The notes below the pieces were generated by a model, which saw nothing but the letters and a program-made list of their open reading frames with translations, searched no databases and was not told the DNA's origin. Of a DNA stretch of 64,000 nt, positions 46,111 to 54,654 are shown piece after piece. How positions within the stretch are numbered: position 1 is the stretch's first letter; each line of letters opens with the position of its first letter. Origin of the DNA: JADHUC01 sp964623055 (GTDB lineage Bacteria > Planctomycetota > Planctomycetia > Pirellulales > Pirellulaceae); assembly GCA_964623055.1 (NCBI GenBank), contig CAZURK010000036.1, positions 7,936-71,935 on the forward strand, written 5' to 3'. Both the position numbers and the translations under genes were made by a program.

Positions 46111-46138
46111 CCGAACCGCCACAACCGCCGATCCGCCA

Positions 46139-46165
46139 AACGCCCGGTTCACGCCGGGCGTTTTT
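46139..46165 (+). terminator. Rho-independent terminator after the sigma-like gene
   Basis: A 9-bp perfect stem AACGCCCGG/CCGGGCGTT with loop TTCACG is followed by a run of five T. It begins 29 bases after the stop at 46110. Confidence 0.88.
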
Positions 46166-46435
46166 CGTGCGCCGAACCGCGCCGGCCACCATTGCCGGTT
46201 TTCGTCGGCATAGGCGACGTGTTCCGATTGGCGATGTGCGCCCGTCCGCCGTTGTGTTACGGCAACGCTACGGCGACATGCCAACCGGTACGCCCGTACT
46301 GCGGCAAGCGAGAATTCATGAGTGCCGCCAGCGACCACTTGAATGGCAGCCACCGTGACAAGAAGGACACAACCCAGAGCATTGATATCGCGTTCTGGCA
46401 GTGCTACGTTCGGATGTGTTGGGAGGAATACGACA

Positions 46436-47422
46436 ATGGCCATTCCAGAGCACGTCGACATCGTCAGGCAAGGGGCGGAGGCGATACGGGAGTGGCGGAA
46501 GAAGAACCGTAGGATGCGACTAGACCTCAGCGGGGCGAAGCTCAGCGAGGTGTATTTCGGGCATGCGAATTTCACCAAGGCGAATCTCAGCGGGGCGAAG
46601 CTCAGTTCGGCGGATCTCAGTTTCTCCAATTTCACCAAGGCGAATTTCAGGCATGCGAATCTCACCAGGGCGAATCTCAGGGAGGCGGATCTCAGCAGGG
46701 CGGACCTGAGCAACGCGGATCTCACTTCGGCGGATCTCTTCTGCACGGTACTCGAAGGAGCAACACTGGTTAAGTCGCGTTTACATGGGGCCGCTGTTCA
46801 ATCTAGCACGTGCATCGACAAGAAGTGGCAGTTGGTGAGGCGAATCGTAACACACGGCGTTGCCGGTGAAGACCTAAGTGGGGCGGATCTCAGCGGGGCG
46901 GATCTCAGCGAGGGGAATCTGAGCGGGGTGGATCTTAGCGAGACGAGGCTCAACGGGGCGAATCTCACCGGTGCCAATCTCATCAGAGCCGACCTCAGCC
47001 GTGCCGATCTCCGTGGGGCAAACCTCGACGATGCGGATGTCAAGCAGGTCAACCTTGACGAGGCAGACTTGACGGGCGCACACCTCAAGGCCAAGAACCT
47101 GACTCAGGCGAAGTTTGGTCACCTCACGCTCCGCGGGGCCGATCTTCGGAGAGTTGACCTCAGTGGCGTTGACCTCAGCGGGGTGGATCTAATCGGCGCA
47201 AACCTGGATGGCGCGGACCTGCGCGGGGCCAACCTGGAGGGGGCTGATCTGCGAACGGCCCACTTGCTGGGAGCGGATCTTCGTGATGCGAAGCTGGCAG
47301 GAACCAATTTGCGCGGCGCCTATTATCGAGCAAAGTCGACCTGGAATCCATTTACAGCGAGGAACGCCACACGATGGCCGAAGGGTTTCAATCCGAAAAA
47401 GGCGGGTGCCGTCAAGGCATGA
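46436..47422 (+). CDS. Pentapeptide repeat protein
   Basis: A 328-aa protein. After about 40 residues (MAIPEHVDIVRQGAEAIREWRKKN) come many A(D/N)LXX pentapeptides (LSGAKLSEVYFGHANFTKANL and so on), interrupted once near CIDKKWQLVRRIVTHG and resumed to about residue 290. Such repeats form a right-handed quadrilateral beta helix; some mimic DNA and protect gyrase, most have no known role. GGGAGGA stands eight bases before the ATG; upstream frame from 46343 is probably untranslated. The gap 46111-46435 holds only the terminator and short frames. It is the only large repeat protein of the island. Confidence 0.85.
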   Translation: MAIPEHVDIVRQGAEAIREWRKKNRRMRLDLSGAKLSEVYFGHANFTKANLSGAKLSSADLSFSNFTKANFRHANLTRANLREADLSRADLSNADLTSADLFCTVLEGATLVKSRLHGAAVQSSTCIDKKWQLVRRIVTHGVAGEDLSGADLSGADLSEGNLSGVDLSETRLNGANLTGANLIRADLSRADLRGANLDDADVKQVNLDEADLTGAHLKAKNLTQAKFGHLTLRGADLRRVDLSGVDLSGVDLIGANLDGADLRGANLEGADLRTAHLLGADLRDAKLAGTNLRGAYYRAKSTWNPFTARNATRWPKGFNPKKAGAVKA

Positions 47423-47543
47423 CCGGGCAAAGCGATAGACGAGGCAGGAGCCTACCGCTGGCGACGTACCCAACACTCATTGCGCCCTTGCCCTGACGAG
47501 CGAGGGATTCGCGATGCCGCCAGCGATTGGCCCCCAGTGCGAA

Positions 47544-47969
47544 TTAGTCGAATGCTTCTGGCGATGTCGCCACCTTTACCCAGACATATACATCCTCAAA
47601 TCTTGGACCGAACAAACCATCCCTCATCAATCGTTTCGGCCCACCGAGTTGGAGGCGGATGCCCTCTGGACCGACCGAAGCTACGTCATCATATTCGATT
47701 TCTATTTCGGTCCCATCATCCAAAGACCATGTGCCGTCATCGTCACATACTGCAGTGACATCAAAATCGAGAAGTCGTTGAAGGCGACCCACATAATCGC
47801 CAAGTCCGATGGCCGATACGTCTCGCTGGCGGAAAAGTCCGACTGTGAAGCGGACGTGCCTCCCTAGATTGTCAAGCGTCTCATCGAAGAGTTCTTGGAT
47901 CAGTTTGTCTGCCGTTTCCACCGAGAGCTCCCCCTCTGCTACCCTGGACAAGATGGCGTGTGTAGACAT
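47544..47969 (-). CDS. Hypothetical island protein
   Basis: A 141-aa acidic protein. GGAGA seven bases before ATG 47969 supports the start, and the start MSTHAILSRVAEGELSVETADKLIQELFDETLDNLG looks natural. The second half is rich in Asp and Gly (VCDDDGTWSLDDGTEIEIEYDD). No family recognised. It converges on the pentapeptide gene. Confidence 0.6.
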   Translation of the reverse strand: MSTHAILSRVAEGELSVETADKLIQELFDETLDNLGRHVRFTVGLFRQRDVSAIGLGDYVGRLQRLLDFDVTAVCDDDGTWSLDDGTEIEIEYDDVASVGPEGIRLQLGGPKRLMRDGLFGPRFEDVYVWVKVATSPEAFD

Positions 47970-48265
47970 GAGACATCTCCCCCACTTGGCGCGTTTTCTT
48001 CTCGGGCCGACGTGCCCCGTTAACCTGTTCGCCATTGAACCATCGGGGGAGTGGCACCGCAAGCATTTGGCAAAGCATCGGGCTGCGCCAGACGTCAGAT
48101 TTGCGCCAAGCAGACGGGAAAATGCTTGCATGGCTGCCTATTAATGGGAGCACGAATGGGTGGCGAGGACGGGATCGAAGAGGGCAACATCATGGCCGAA
48201 CAGTTCAGCGGGGAAATCGAATCAGAAGAAGCGACCATTTCCGGGCAAGGTTCGTTGCACTGCTC

Positions 48266-48433
48266 CTAGAAAAAGCCCCGGTCCCGAACCATCTCCACGA
48301 TGTCCGCCTTGACCGCCTCGGGCAGGTCCGGCCAAGCGTCGATTACGGCCTGCAGATCGGCGTCGGTGTGCGCGTTTTTCGTTTCAACTGCGCCCACCAG
48401 TGCGCCCACCGACACAGAAACGGATCTTGGCAT
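48266..48433 (-). pseudogene. Orphan integrase C-terminal tail (second copy)
   Basis: The minus-strand frame ends DADLQAVIDAWPDLPEAVKADIVEMVRDRGFF and a stop. The core matches the tail stranded at the right end (60129-60336): of the 22 residues DADL to KADI only three differ. An in-frame stop lies a few codons upstream of its ATG, so it is detached from any recombinase. It probably derives from an earlier element or a duplicated tail. A variant of the 20-bp arm-like repeat lies 87 bases to its right. Confidence 0.65.
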
Positions 48434-48520
48434 TCTTGCGTTTGTCGAGTCCTACGAGGACACGCACCGCACTACACAATCACATGCCAGCCAACAACTT
48501 GCGGCTTCTCCATGCCAGAC

Positions 48521-48540
48521 GCGCTGCAAAAAACGATGCA
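48521..48540. repeat. Variant of the candidate integrase arm site
   Basis: GCGCTGCAAAAAACGATGCA matches the reverse complement of the end repeats (41648-41667, 60264-60283) at 18 of 20 positions. It is in the opposite orientation, beside the orphan integrase tail. Confidence 0.45.
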
Positions 48541-48569
48541 AACGACGCCGTTTACGGCTGATTTTGCCT

Positions 48570-49133
48570 TCATGTCGTGGGCTCGGGGGGTACACCGTTC
48601 GCCGGTCTGATAACTACGTAGCCCTGCGATTCCAGCAGCTTCGCCAACTCCTCTGGATTACGCTGAATTTGTGCCGCTAACGCATCACCCAGGAACACAT
48701 CGAGTTCGGCATCGCTCATCTCGCCAATCACCGTAGGCTGGAGTTTTTGGCCCAACTCCATCATTTTGAATAGGACCGTGAATGACCGCAGAACGAGATG
48801 ATCACGCTTACTGTCCATGGCACGCCGGACGCAGTCGTGCCAAGTCTTCGCCACCTGATCGATCCCACCAAGTCGTTTCACCTGTTCATCTACGAGGTAC
48901 GACAGCCGTCGCCAACTACGTGCCCGCACCCATTGGCTGAGTGCCTTCTCAAATGTTTCGCGCCGATGGTTCAATCGCAATAGGCGACGTTCCTCGTTCA
49001 CGCATTCACGGCAGCGGCATCGTCGTACTTCACTACCTGTACGGCGCCGGCGAAACTCCGTGATCGGTAGTTGTCGGCAACATGTTGAGCATGTTTTGGT
49101 TGTGGCGTTGTCAATGACTACGGGCTGATCCAT
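48570..49133 (-). CDS. Hypothetical island protein with N-terminal zinc finger
   Basis: A 187-aa protein. The N-terminus has four-Cys zinc-finger pairs (CSTCCRQLPITEF … CRCRECVNEERR), a pattern also found before HNH domains, but no HNH motif follows. The rest is helical and charged (EKALSQWVRARSWRRLSYLVDEQVKRL). A purine-rich AGGGGAGGGTAGA immediately before ATG 49133 is a good ribosome site. DNA binding is likely; exact role unknown. Confidence 0.6.
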   Translation of the reverse strand: MDQPVVIDNATTKTCSTCCRQLPITEFRRRRTGSEVRRCRCRECVNEERRLLRLNHRRETFEKALSQWVRARSWRRLSYLVDEQVKRLGGIDQVAKTWHDCVRRAMDSKRDHLVLRSFTVLFKMMELGQKLQPTVIGEMSDAELDVFLGDALAAQIQRNPEELAKLLESQGYVVIRPANGVPPEPTT

Positions 49134-49877
49134 TCTACCCTCCCCTCTACAGTGCCTTGGCCCTCTCCAGGGGTAGGAGAGGTTATGTGATGTCGCATTG
49201 CCTAAGAAGAACGCGACACTTGCGTATTCTCCTTGAAGACCGCACGTTTGCGCGTTCTATGTGTGTTGGGGGCCAGTGCATCTACCCTCTTAACCACCGG
49301 GCGGGGAGCCACTGGGGCTCAAGTTTGATTCCGTCCAGGGCAGCGCACATGGGCCATATTGTCATGTCGGAATATGGTCTATTGGCCATGTGGGCTCGGG
49401 TTCACAGCAGACAGCCCCGTGGGCGCCGCCCAGTATCTGCACCCGGCGCGCATGTACACAGTCTCGTGTAATTGTGTAATAATCCCAGTCGCCCCGCCGC
49501 GGATCGCGAGTCACTGCCGGCGGGGCCAAGTTCCAAATTGTCAAAGAACAGATCCCGATCATCGGGATGGTGTGTTGCCGCCAGCCGGTACAGGTGCCTT
49601 GTAACGGCGTCGGGTCGAATCAACTGGACCAATCTGGCCATTTTGTCTCTCGCTGGCCTGCTCCGCTTCGCGCATTCGTCGCATGGTCGACAGAAACTGG
49701 CGGATCTCACGCTTGCTGTAGCGATTCGGTTTCACGGTGCTCACCTCCCCCCCCGAGACCAGTGACACACACACACCGGCCCGCCTACTACGTAGGGCGG
49801 GACCAGTGTGTGTGTCACACCACTGGTCTAGACTGGACTGGCCACTGACGAGACCAGTGTGGCCAGTGATGGCGGAC
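49134..49877. other. Non-coding stretch downstream of the primase-helicase gene
   Basis: About 740 bases without a convincing gene. Its right part holds the large ACCAGTG palindrome (49757-49828) and further CCAGTG/CACTGG words. Otherwise I see only short, unsupported frames. Location and repeats make it a candidate origin or control region. Confidence 0.5.
49757..49828. repeat. Large imperfect palindrome with ACCAGTG and CA-repeat arms
   Basis: The 72-base block starts GACCAGTG and ends CACTGGTC. Inside are an (AC)n tract and its (GT)n partner, and in the centre CCCGCCTAC facing GTAGGGCGGG. CCAGTG words recur just outside, at 49839-49844 as CCACTG and at 49854-49870. It lies 50 bases after the stop of the primase-helicase gene. 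A replication origin, a strand-switch or a strong terminator are possible. Confidence 0.6.
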
Positions 49878-52097
49878 CTATATGTCCGAATTGTCGCTGT
49901 CATCCTCGTATACTCTCTTGAATCCCGGATACTTCTGCCGGTTGGACTTCGTCACCTCGCATTCGGTCAGCTTGCCGCTGTTGGTGAGAGACAACCACGC
50001 TGCCTCAAATATCTTCCCCTTCCCCGCTCGTTCCCGTATGTTTCGTTGTGTCGCTCCGTCGGGAAAGTGGACGAACGTGTCGAGTATTTGCTTCTCTTTG
50101 GTCGCAACGTCTGCCGATCGGTCGGCTGTCTGTCGTCTGTCCCGTTCAGTCTTCAGGGCTGTCGGGTCCAGGTCGGTGTCAGGCGTCCACAATGGCCACT
50201 CCCAGCGCAGCGCCATTGGTTTCACGGGGGGCCATGATCTGACGGCCGCATCTAACACAACGGCATCAGTCTCGACGTGGGGACGCAGAATGAGGTGGGT
50301 ATCAGTCGCGCGGGATTGCGAACCAGCACCAGCCCCTACGTCAGTGACCGACTTGGCAGCCTGGTTGCCTTTGGTGGAGTGGTGGACGCAAGCGAACCCG
50401 CAATCCAACTGCAACGCGTATGCGTCGATCTGGTTGTAGACTTGGGCGATGGCGGAATTGTCGTTCTCACTAACGCCTGAGGGAATGAACCGATACAAGG
50501 CATCCATGCCGATGAGCCGATACGTGCCGGGCTCAATACGATCCAGCACCCGCGGCCCCAAATCGTAGATGTCCGTCAGGCAACCACGTAGGGTGACGAC
50601 GTGCAGTGAATCAGCGTAGTCCCTCTGGACAAGCCCCAACGCCTCGGCCACTTTGTTAACCCGATAGGCGATAGTCTCATCATGCAGCTCGTTGTCGATT
50701 ATCAGCACCTTCCCCGCTTCCACCTCGTACAGATCAAGCCACTTGCGGCCAGTAACGATCGCCAGCGACAAGTCGGCAACCAACCAGCTCTTGCCCACCT
50801 TTGGCGATGCAATCACGTTCATGGTCTCGCCTTGACGTAGTAGACCGTGGATGACGGGAGGGCGTAGGCTCGGGTGTTCGCCAATCAGTTCACCGATGCT
50901 CTGGACTATCAGGGATGCCGATCGTGCAGCCGACTTCTGTTCCGCTTCTGGTCCCCGATTGGGCTGCTGCCTTTGCTGCAAAGGTGGATCGTAGTGGTCG
51001 GGGGCTGGCTTCCCGAGCATCTCGCGGTAGTCATACCATTTGAGCCCCTGACAACCGTTGTGTTTGCACTCGTAGGTGAGCAAACCGGAATCTGCCTGAA
51101 TGACGGCTGATTCCCCGTTTCGTCCGTGTGACTCATCGAAGGGGCACTGCACGAGGTACGCTATGCCGTCGTTGAGCCTTTTGGTGCGGAACTTCACACC
51201 GCGGGCCTGAAGGTAGCACGGAACGTCGAGTCGTGGGCGTATTTGGCCGTTTCCGTTGTCGCTGGGACGTTGGGTCGTGTTGCTGATGTGCGCGGGCGGC
51301 TCTGGCTTGTACTTCTCGACAAAGGCGCGGATCCGCTCCACGGGTACAACTTCGACCGGGCACTCCTCGATGGGCTCGTGATACTCGCAACGTCGGTGGG
51401 GTCGGTCAGTGGTGGAGTCCCCTTTCCGATTTATGGTTCCACCGACACGCAAGATCCTGGATGCGTTGTGAACGGTCACATCGATTTCGCTGTGTGGCCC
51501 GTCCGGGTCGCTCTCGCCCAACGTAGCCTTGACTGCGACGTAGAACCTCTTGAGCAGTTCGGTGGTCTCGTCATCATTTGGCAGATCGACACGATAGAGC
51601 AGATAGCAGCCATTTCCGGAATCGACGGTCAACGGGTACGACCAGCCCTCAGAACGCAATGTATCCTCGATGCTGCCTGCCAGTTCGCCAGCCGTTTCGC
51701 GCTCAGCGTCGGTTGCTGCAATGCCGGACGGTCGCTTGGGGTCGATGTCAATGAACAGCCAGCGCCGGCACGTCGCCTCACTGTCCTGCGTAGTGGCTTT
51801 CGGCCGATCGGCAAGTCGGTTGTTGGCCCTCGCAAGCAGCGCGGGGTTGACTGGGTTTAGGGTCACGTAGACGCCAGCCGCGCCTTTCGCATCGCACGCT
51901 TGGGCTGCTTCCGTGGCCTTGGCCAAGTCATCGAAGTAGCCGGACGCGGTGTTGGCATATCGGCCGCACGGAACGTTCAGCGCTCGAATCTCAAACACGT
52001 CGCCCGATTCGTGAAGCAGTTCGAGCGATCGCTGGATCTGGGGCTGGCGTCCACTCGCTGCCGTCCGGACCGTTTCCCTGTCCAAGCTCGTGGTCAT
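49878..52097 (-). CDS. Primase-polymerase-like and helicase fusion replication protein
   Basis: A 739-aa protein. The N-terminal half resembles an AEP/PrimPol-type primase: RRWLFIDIDPKRPSG (DxD metal site), VDSGNGCYLLYRVDLP, and NASRILRVGGTINRKG. A zinc-binding-like segment with Cys/His (VQCPFDESHG to YECKHNGCQG) follows. The C-terminal half is a RecA/RepA-type ATPase: ETMNVIASPKVGKSWL (Walker A), AGKVLIIDNEL (Walker B-like), then VHHSTKGN, and a winged-helix-like end (ILDTFVHFPDGATQRNIRERAG). ATG 52097 follows GAGGA at ten bases; upstream frame is unlike protein. It is the last gene of the leftward replication operon and suggests autonomous replication of the excised element. Confidence 0.78.
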   Translation of the reverse strand: MTTSLDRETVRTAASGRQPQIQRSLELLHESGDVFEIRALNVPCGRYANTASGYFDDLAKATEAAQACDAKGAAGVYVTLNPVNPALLARANNRLADRPKATTQDSEATCRRWLFIDIDPKRPSGIAATDAERETAGELAGSIEDTLRSEGWSYPLTVDSGNGCYLLYRVDLPNDDETTELLKRFYVAVKATLGESDPDGPHSEIDVTVHNASRILRVGGTINRKGDSTTDRPHRRCEYHEPIEECPVEVVPVERIRAFVEKYKPEPPAHISNTTQRPSDNGNGQIRPRLDVPCYLQARGVKFRTKRLNDGIAYLVQCPFDESHGRNGESAVIQADSGLLTYECKHNGCQGLKWYDYREMLGKPAPDHYDPPLQQRQQPNRGPEAEQKSAARSASLIVQSIGELIGEHPSLRPPVIHGLLRQGETMNVIASPKVGKSWLVADLSLAIVTGRKWLDLYEVEAGKVLIIDNELHDETIAYRVNKVAEALGLVQRDYADSLHVVTLRGCLTDIYDLGPRVLDRIEPGTYRLIGMDALYRFIPSGVSENDNSAIAQVYNQIDAYALQLDCGFACVHHSTKGNQAAKSVTDVGAGAGSQSRATDTHLILRPHVETDAVVLDAAVRSWPPVKPMALRWEWPLWTPDTDLDPTALKTERDRRQTADRSADVATKEKQILDTFVHFPDGATQRNIRERAGKGKIFEAAWLSLTNSGKLTECEVTKSNRQKYPGFKRVYEDDSDNSDI

Positions 52098-52164
52098 TGC
52101 TATGATGTCCTCATCAACTCCGTTTCGTCGCCGCGCCCGCCAGCGCGGCGTACTTATGCGCGGG

Positions 52165-52386
52165 TCAGAACAGGATCTCATCAGACCGGCATCCACCATC
52201 TCCCCCGTGGAATAGCCGGGCCATTGCCTGATTCTCAAAGTGGTCCGCCAAGCGGCGCAGAAACTCGGTGACATCGGCCTCGCGATCTGGCACGACACAC
52301 CACCCCTGGTCGACGTAGGTCTCAGCCGCCTTTAGCACGTCGCTCCGTTCGTTCGTCCGGATCCGTCGGTGAGTATGGGGTCTCAT
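52165..52386 (-). CDS. Small hypothetical protein
   Basis: A 73-aa protein beginning MRPHTHRRIRTNERSDVLKAAETYVDQGWCVVP, with helical content throughout. It lies 67 bases before the primase-helicase start in the same direction. No family recognised; a GGAA purine stretch precedes the ATG. Confidence 0.45.
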   Translation of the reverse strand: MRPHTHRRIRTNERSDVLKAAETYVDQGWCVVPDREADVTEFLRRLADHFENQAMARLFHGGDGGCRSDEILF

Positions 52387-52450
52387 CGTTTCTTCCGTTC
52401 CTTGGATAATCGCGCCACAAACGCCCACGCGAGCCGTCCATTGCCTTCGC

Positions 52451-52666
52451 TCACTGGCTCAACTCCAAAACTCGATCCGTATAGGCTTTGTGGAGACGAT
52501 CTCGAAGTCTCTGGTAATCCGGCCCGCCGCCGGTGCCCCTCCAAATGATCTCTTCGATCTTGAGCCAGAGGCGCCCGTATTCAGGCATGGAGGTGGAGAC
52601 GCCCATTCCCGCAATGATCGTTTCGGCCTCACTCAAAAGGCGTTCCGTCCGTGTTTCCGTACTCAT
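52451..52666 (-). CDS. Small helical protein coupled to the ERCC4 nuclease
   Basis: A 71-aa protein (MSTETRTERLLSEAETIIAG…GGPDYQRLRDRLHKAYTDRVLELSQ). GGAG precedes ATG 52666. Its start overlaps, as ATGA, the stop that the nuclease frame would reach if its amber codon were read through. This implies translational coupling in the ancestral operon. Function unknown. Confidence 0.6.
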   Translation of the reverse strand: MSTETRTERLLSEAETIIAGMGVSTSMPEYGRLWLKIEEIIWRGTGGGPDYQRLRDRLHKAYTDRVLELSQ

Positions 52667-53178
52667 CGTCGCTCCGTCGGTTCCATCTGATGATTCACGA
52701 GTTCTCGCGCCTCTCTCCATCGTCGCCTTGCAGCGGTGAACAGGATCCGAGCAACCTATCGACCGGCGCGTTCGTGGTTTCCGGCCATGACGACCGGGAG
52801 CCCCGCCGCAATCCAACCCAGTAGCGAGCCCAGCGCCGCTTGTGGTGTGACCTTGCCCCGCCATTCGCCTTGTTCAATGTCCGGCCATGTTGCCTCGACA
52901 ACCAGCGCACGGACCGGATAGGCGAGTAATCGTTGGACCTCTCGATCGAACCGTTCACGCTCCCGGCCGATACAGCACAGTAGATCGGTCAGGCTTTTCC
53001 TTTCCACGGCCACGACATGCTCGAGCCCGCGGACCGAGTAGTCCCCAGTGGCCAACGTGCCCGTAACAGTCCGCAGTGGATCCAGGTCAAGCGGCGTCTG
53101 CTCACGTGTGTCGATCACCGCTGTGACCGTTTCCGGCTTCAGTTCGGCTGGCAGTCGGGCTGTCGTCCGTGTGGGCAT
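52663..53178 (-). pseudogene. ERCC4-type nuclease with an in-frame amber codon
   Basis: From ATG 53178 the frame reads an ERCC4 nuclease domain: VIDTREQTPLDL, TGDYSVRGLEHVVAVERKSLTDLL and GRERERFDREVQRL supply the active-site Asp, Glu and Lys. TAG at 52756-52758 ends it after 140 residues (NHERAGR). The same frame continues after TAG with VARILFTAARRRWREAREL, as related nucleases do after HERAGR, to a TGA at 52663-52665 overlapping the next start codon. So the stop looks recent, recoded or a sequencing error. The 140-aa product keeps the catalytic motifs but loses the last helices. Role probably in replication or repair of the element. Confidence 0.75.
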
Positions 53179-53254
53179 GTCAGTCCGTTTCCTCAGTCGG
53201 TAGGTCCGTTTCCATGTGTCGCCGTGGCCGCCAGCGCGGCTTTTTCGTTGCGTC

Positions 53255-53620
53255 TTACCCGACAACCCTTAGCTTCGGCTTGGTTCTCGCCTTTCGGGCC
53301 TCCTGGACTTGTCGCCGGGCCAATCGCTTCTGGATTGTCGAGGACTTCAGGTCCACGCACAGATTCAGCCGCAGTGTGACGAGCGGTTCCCCCTTGGCCC
53401 GGTGCTGATTCAGGTTGCCCATTTCGTTCAGCCCGTCCACGATCGCTTGGACCAACGCCTCGTCATCCCCTCGCTTGCACCGCTTCTCGATTTCCTTGGC
53501 CAGCAAGTCGAGGTAGCCTTGCCGCTGTTCTGGCGTCGCGTTGTCCCGGTTGACCCAGAGTTCCTTGCCGTCGTCACCCATGAAGTTCAGATGCGTTCGG
53601 ACGTTCAAGCCTTTGGACAT
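53255..53620 (-). CDS. Small hypothetical island protein
   Basis: A 121-aa protein with a strong AAAGGAG seven bases before ATG 53620. The sequence MSKGLNVRTHLNFMGDDGKELWVNRDNATPEQRQGYLDLLAKEIEKRC is helical and charged, with a basic tail (SSTIQKRLARRQVQEARKARTKPKLRV). No family recognised. It sits between the HTH protein and the nuclease in the leftward operon. Confidence 0.65.
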   Translation of the reverse strand: MSKGLNVRTHLNFMGDDGKELWVNRDNATPEQRQGYLDLLAKEIEKRCKRGDDEALVQAIVDGLNEMGNLNQHRAKGEPLVTLRLNLCVDLKSSTIQKRLARRQVQEARKARTKPKLRVVG

Positions 53621-53635
53621 GGTGTCTCCTTTCGT

Positions 53636-54316
53636 TTATGCGGTTTCCGAGTGCTCCTCGACATCGCCTAGTTCGCGGTCAAGTTCATCAGCCATACGGT
53701 TGACAGAATCTCGTGTCAGCCTGACCGCCCTCTTAAGCATGCCCTTGTGTTTCTGAGAGAGGCGGGAGATCCAAGCGAGGGTCATGTCACCATTGCTTCG
53801 CGAACATCGATTGGCGAGTATGCCGCATGCTGCCTCGGACCGGATGTTGTCCAGTAGCCCCAGAATCTCGCGCCATTTTGGAGACTTGCGCAGTCGGGGA
53901 CGTTCTCCATTCTGTTGGTCGTGGTCGCCATCGTGATCAGGATCAGACTGGACTTGACCGTCAACATCGTGATCGCCGTCGCCCAGGTCTTCATCAGCAC
54001 CGCGATCGTCCAACTGGTCGCCATCAGCACCAGGATCATGGTCGTAAGCGTCCCCGAACGAGCCACCGTCCAGTAGGTCATCTTCGCCGCCCTGGCCGTT
54101 GCCGCTTGCCTGATCGGCCAGCCATATTCTGACCTCATCGATGGGATACAGGCGAATGCGATTGATCTTGACCGAGGGTGGCCCGATTCCTTCGGCCTCC
54201 CAAGTCGTAAGCGTCCGCTGCGAGATCCCAAAGGACGGCGCGAGTTCCCGGCCCAACAAAGCGAGTCTCGGCACCGGTTCGACGCTGCCAACAGGGACAA
54301 TTAGGTCGTCGTTCAT
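53636..54316 (-). CDS. MerR/excisionase-like HTH protein with a long acidic linker
   Basis: A 226-aa protein. The N-terminal 70 residues (ELAPSFGISQRTLTTWEAEGIGPPSVKINRIRLYPIDEVRIWLADQ) are a winged helix-turn-helix of the excisionase/MerR type. A linker of about 55 residues is dominated by Asp and Gly (DHDPGADGDQLDDRGADEDL). The C-terminal helical region (SPKWREILGLLDNIRSEAACGIL onward) is basic. It may bind the element's ends or operators; excisionase is a reasonable but unproven guess. Its ATG overlaps the stop of the next upstream small gene (ATGA). Confidence 0.65.
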   Translation of the reverse strand: MNDDLIVPVGSVEPVPRLALLGRELAPSFGISQRTLTTWEAEGIGPPSVKINRIRLYPIDEVRIWLADQASGNGQGGEDDLLDGGSFGDAYDHDPGADGDQLDDRGADEDLGDGDHDVDGQVQSDPDHDGDHDQQNGERPRLRKSPKWREILGLLDNIRSEAACGILANRCSRSNGDMTLAWISRLSQKHKGMLKRAVRLTRDSVNRMADELDRELGDVEEHSETA

Positions 54317-54489
54317 GCGGGGGCTGCCTCCTTGCGACGCTCCGTCAGAGGCGTCGCGTCTTGCCCCTCGCCCTCGGGTGCGTGTTGTTCCTCCTCGGCT
54401 TCGTCCTGCGCTTTTCGTAACTTCGCAGCAGCCTGTGCCAACTCACGATAGGCGGCCTCTTCCGCGAGAGTGAGCTTCCGTTTTGCCAT
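54313..54489 (-). CDS. 58-aa helical protein coupled to the HTH protein
   Basis: A short frame, MAKRKLTLAEEAAYRELAQ…, continuing as a Glu/Lys-rich helix to TERRKEAAPA and a TGA that overlaps the next ATG. GGGGAA lies eight bases upstream. Coupling, composition and the ribosome site support it. Function unknown; it resembles small coiled-coil partners of replication or partition proteins only in a general way. Confidence 0.6.
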   Translation of the reverse strand: MAKRKLTLAEEAAYRELAQAAAKLRKAQDEAEEEQHAPEGEGQDATPLTERRKEAAPA

Positions 54490-54542
54490 AGAATGGTTCC
54501 CCGATTAGGTCGCAATACTCTTGCCTCAACCTAACCAGGGAA

Positions 54543-54654
54543 CGGGGGTAGTGTGCGCGCAAAGATACCCCCGCCATGTCACTCAAAGCGTGTATTTCAC
54601 CGCATGAAACGCAGTTTCAAGAAAAGCGCGAAAGTACCCCTAAGCATACCCCCG
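54543..54654. promoter_or_regulatory. Repeated TACCCCCG operator-like sites
   Basis: CGGGGGTA at 54543-54550 and TACCCCCG at 54566-54573 form an inverted pair 15 bases apart. TACCCCTA (54635-54642) and TACCCCCG (54647-54654) follow. They lie between the large HTH gene and the small 58-aa gene, upstream of the replication operon. They are candidate binding sites for an island regulator, perhaps the HTH protein encoded at 54640-56421. Confidence 0.5.

Noticed and set aside
48035..48610. Plus-strand frame of 191 aa
   Set aside because: Runs opposite the orphan integrase tail and is rich in His, Arg and Cys without pattern; judged accidental.
49250..49340. tRNA-like stretch around CATCTACCCTCTTAACCACCGGG
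   Set aside because: No consistent acceptor, D, anticodon and T stems could be drawn on either strand.
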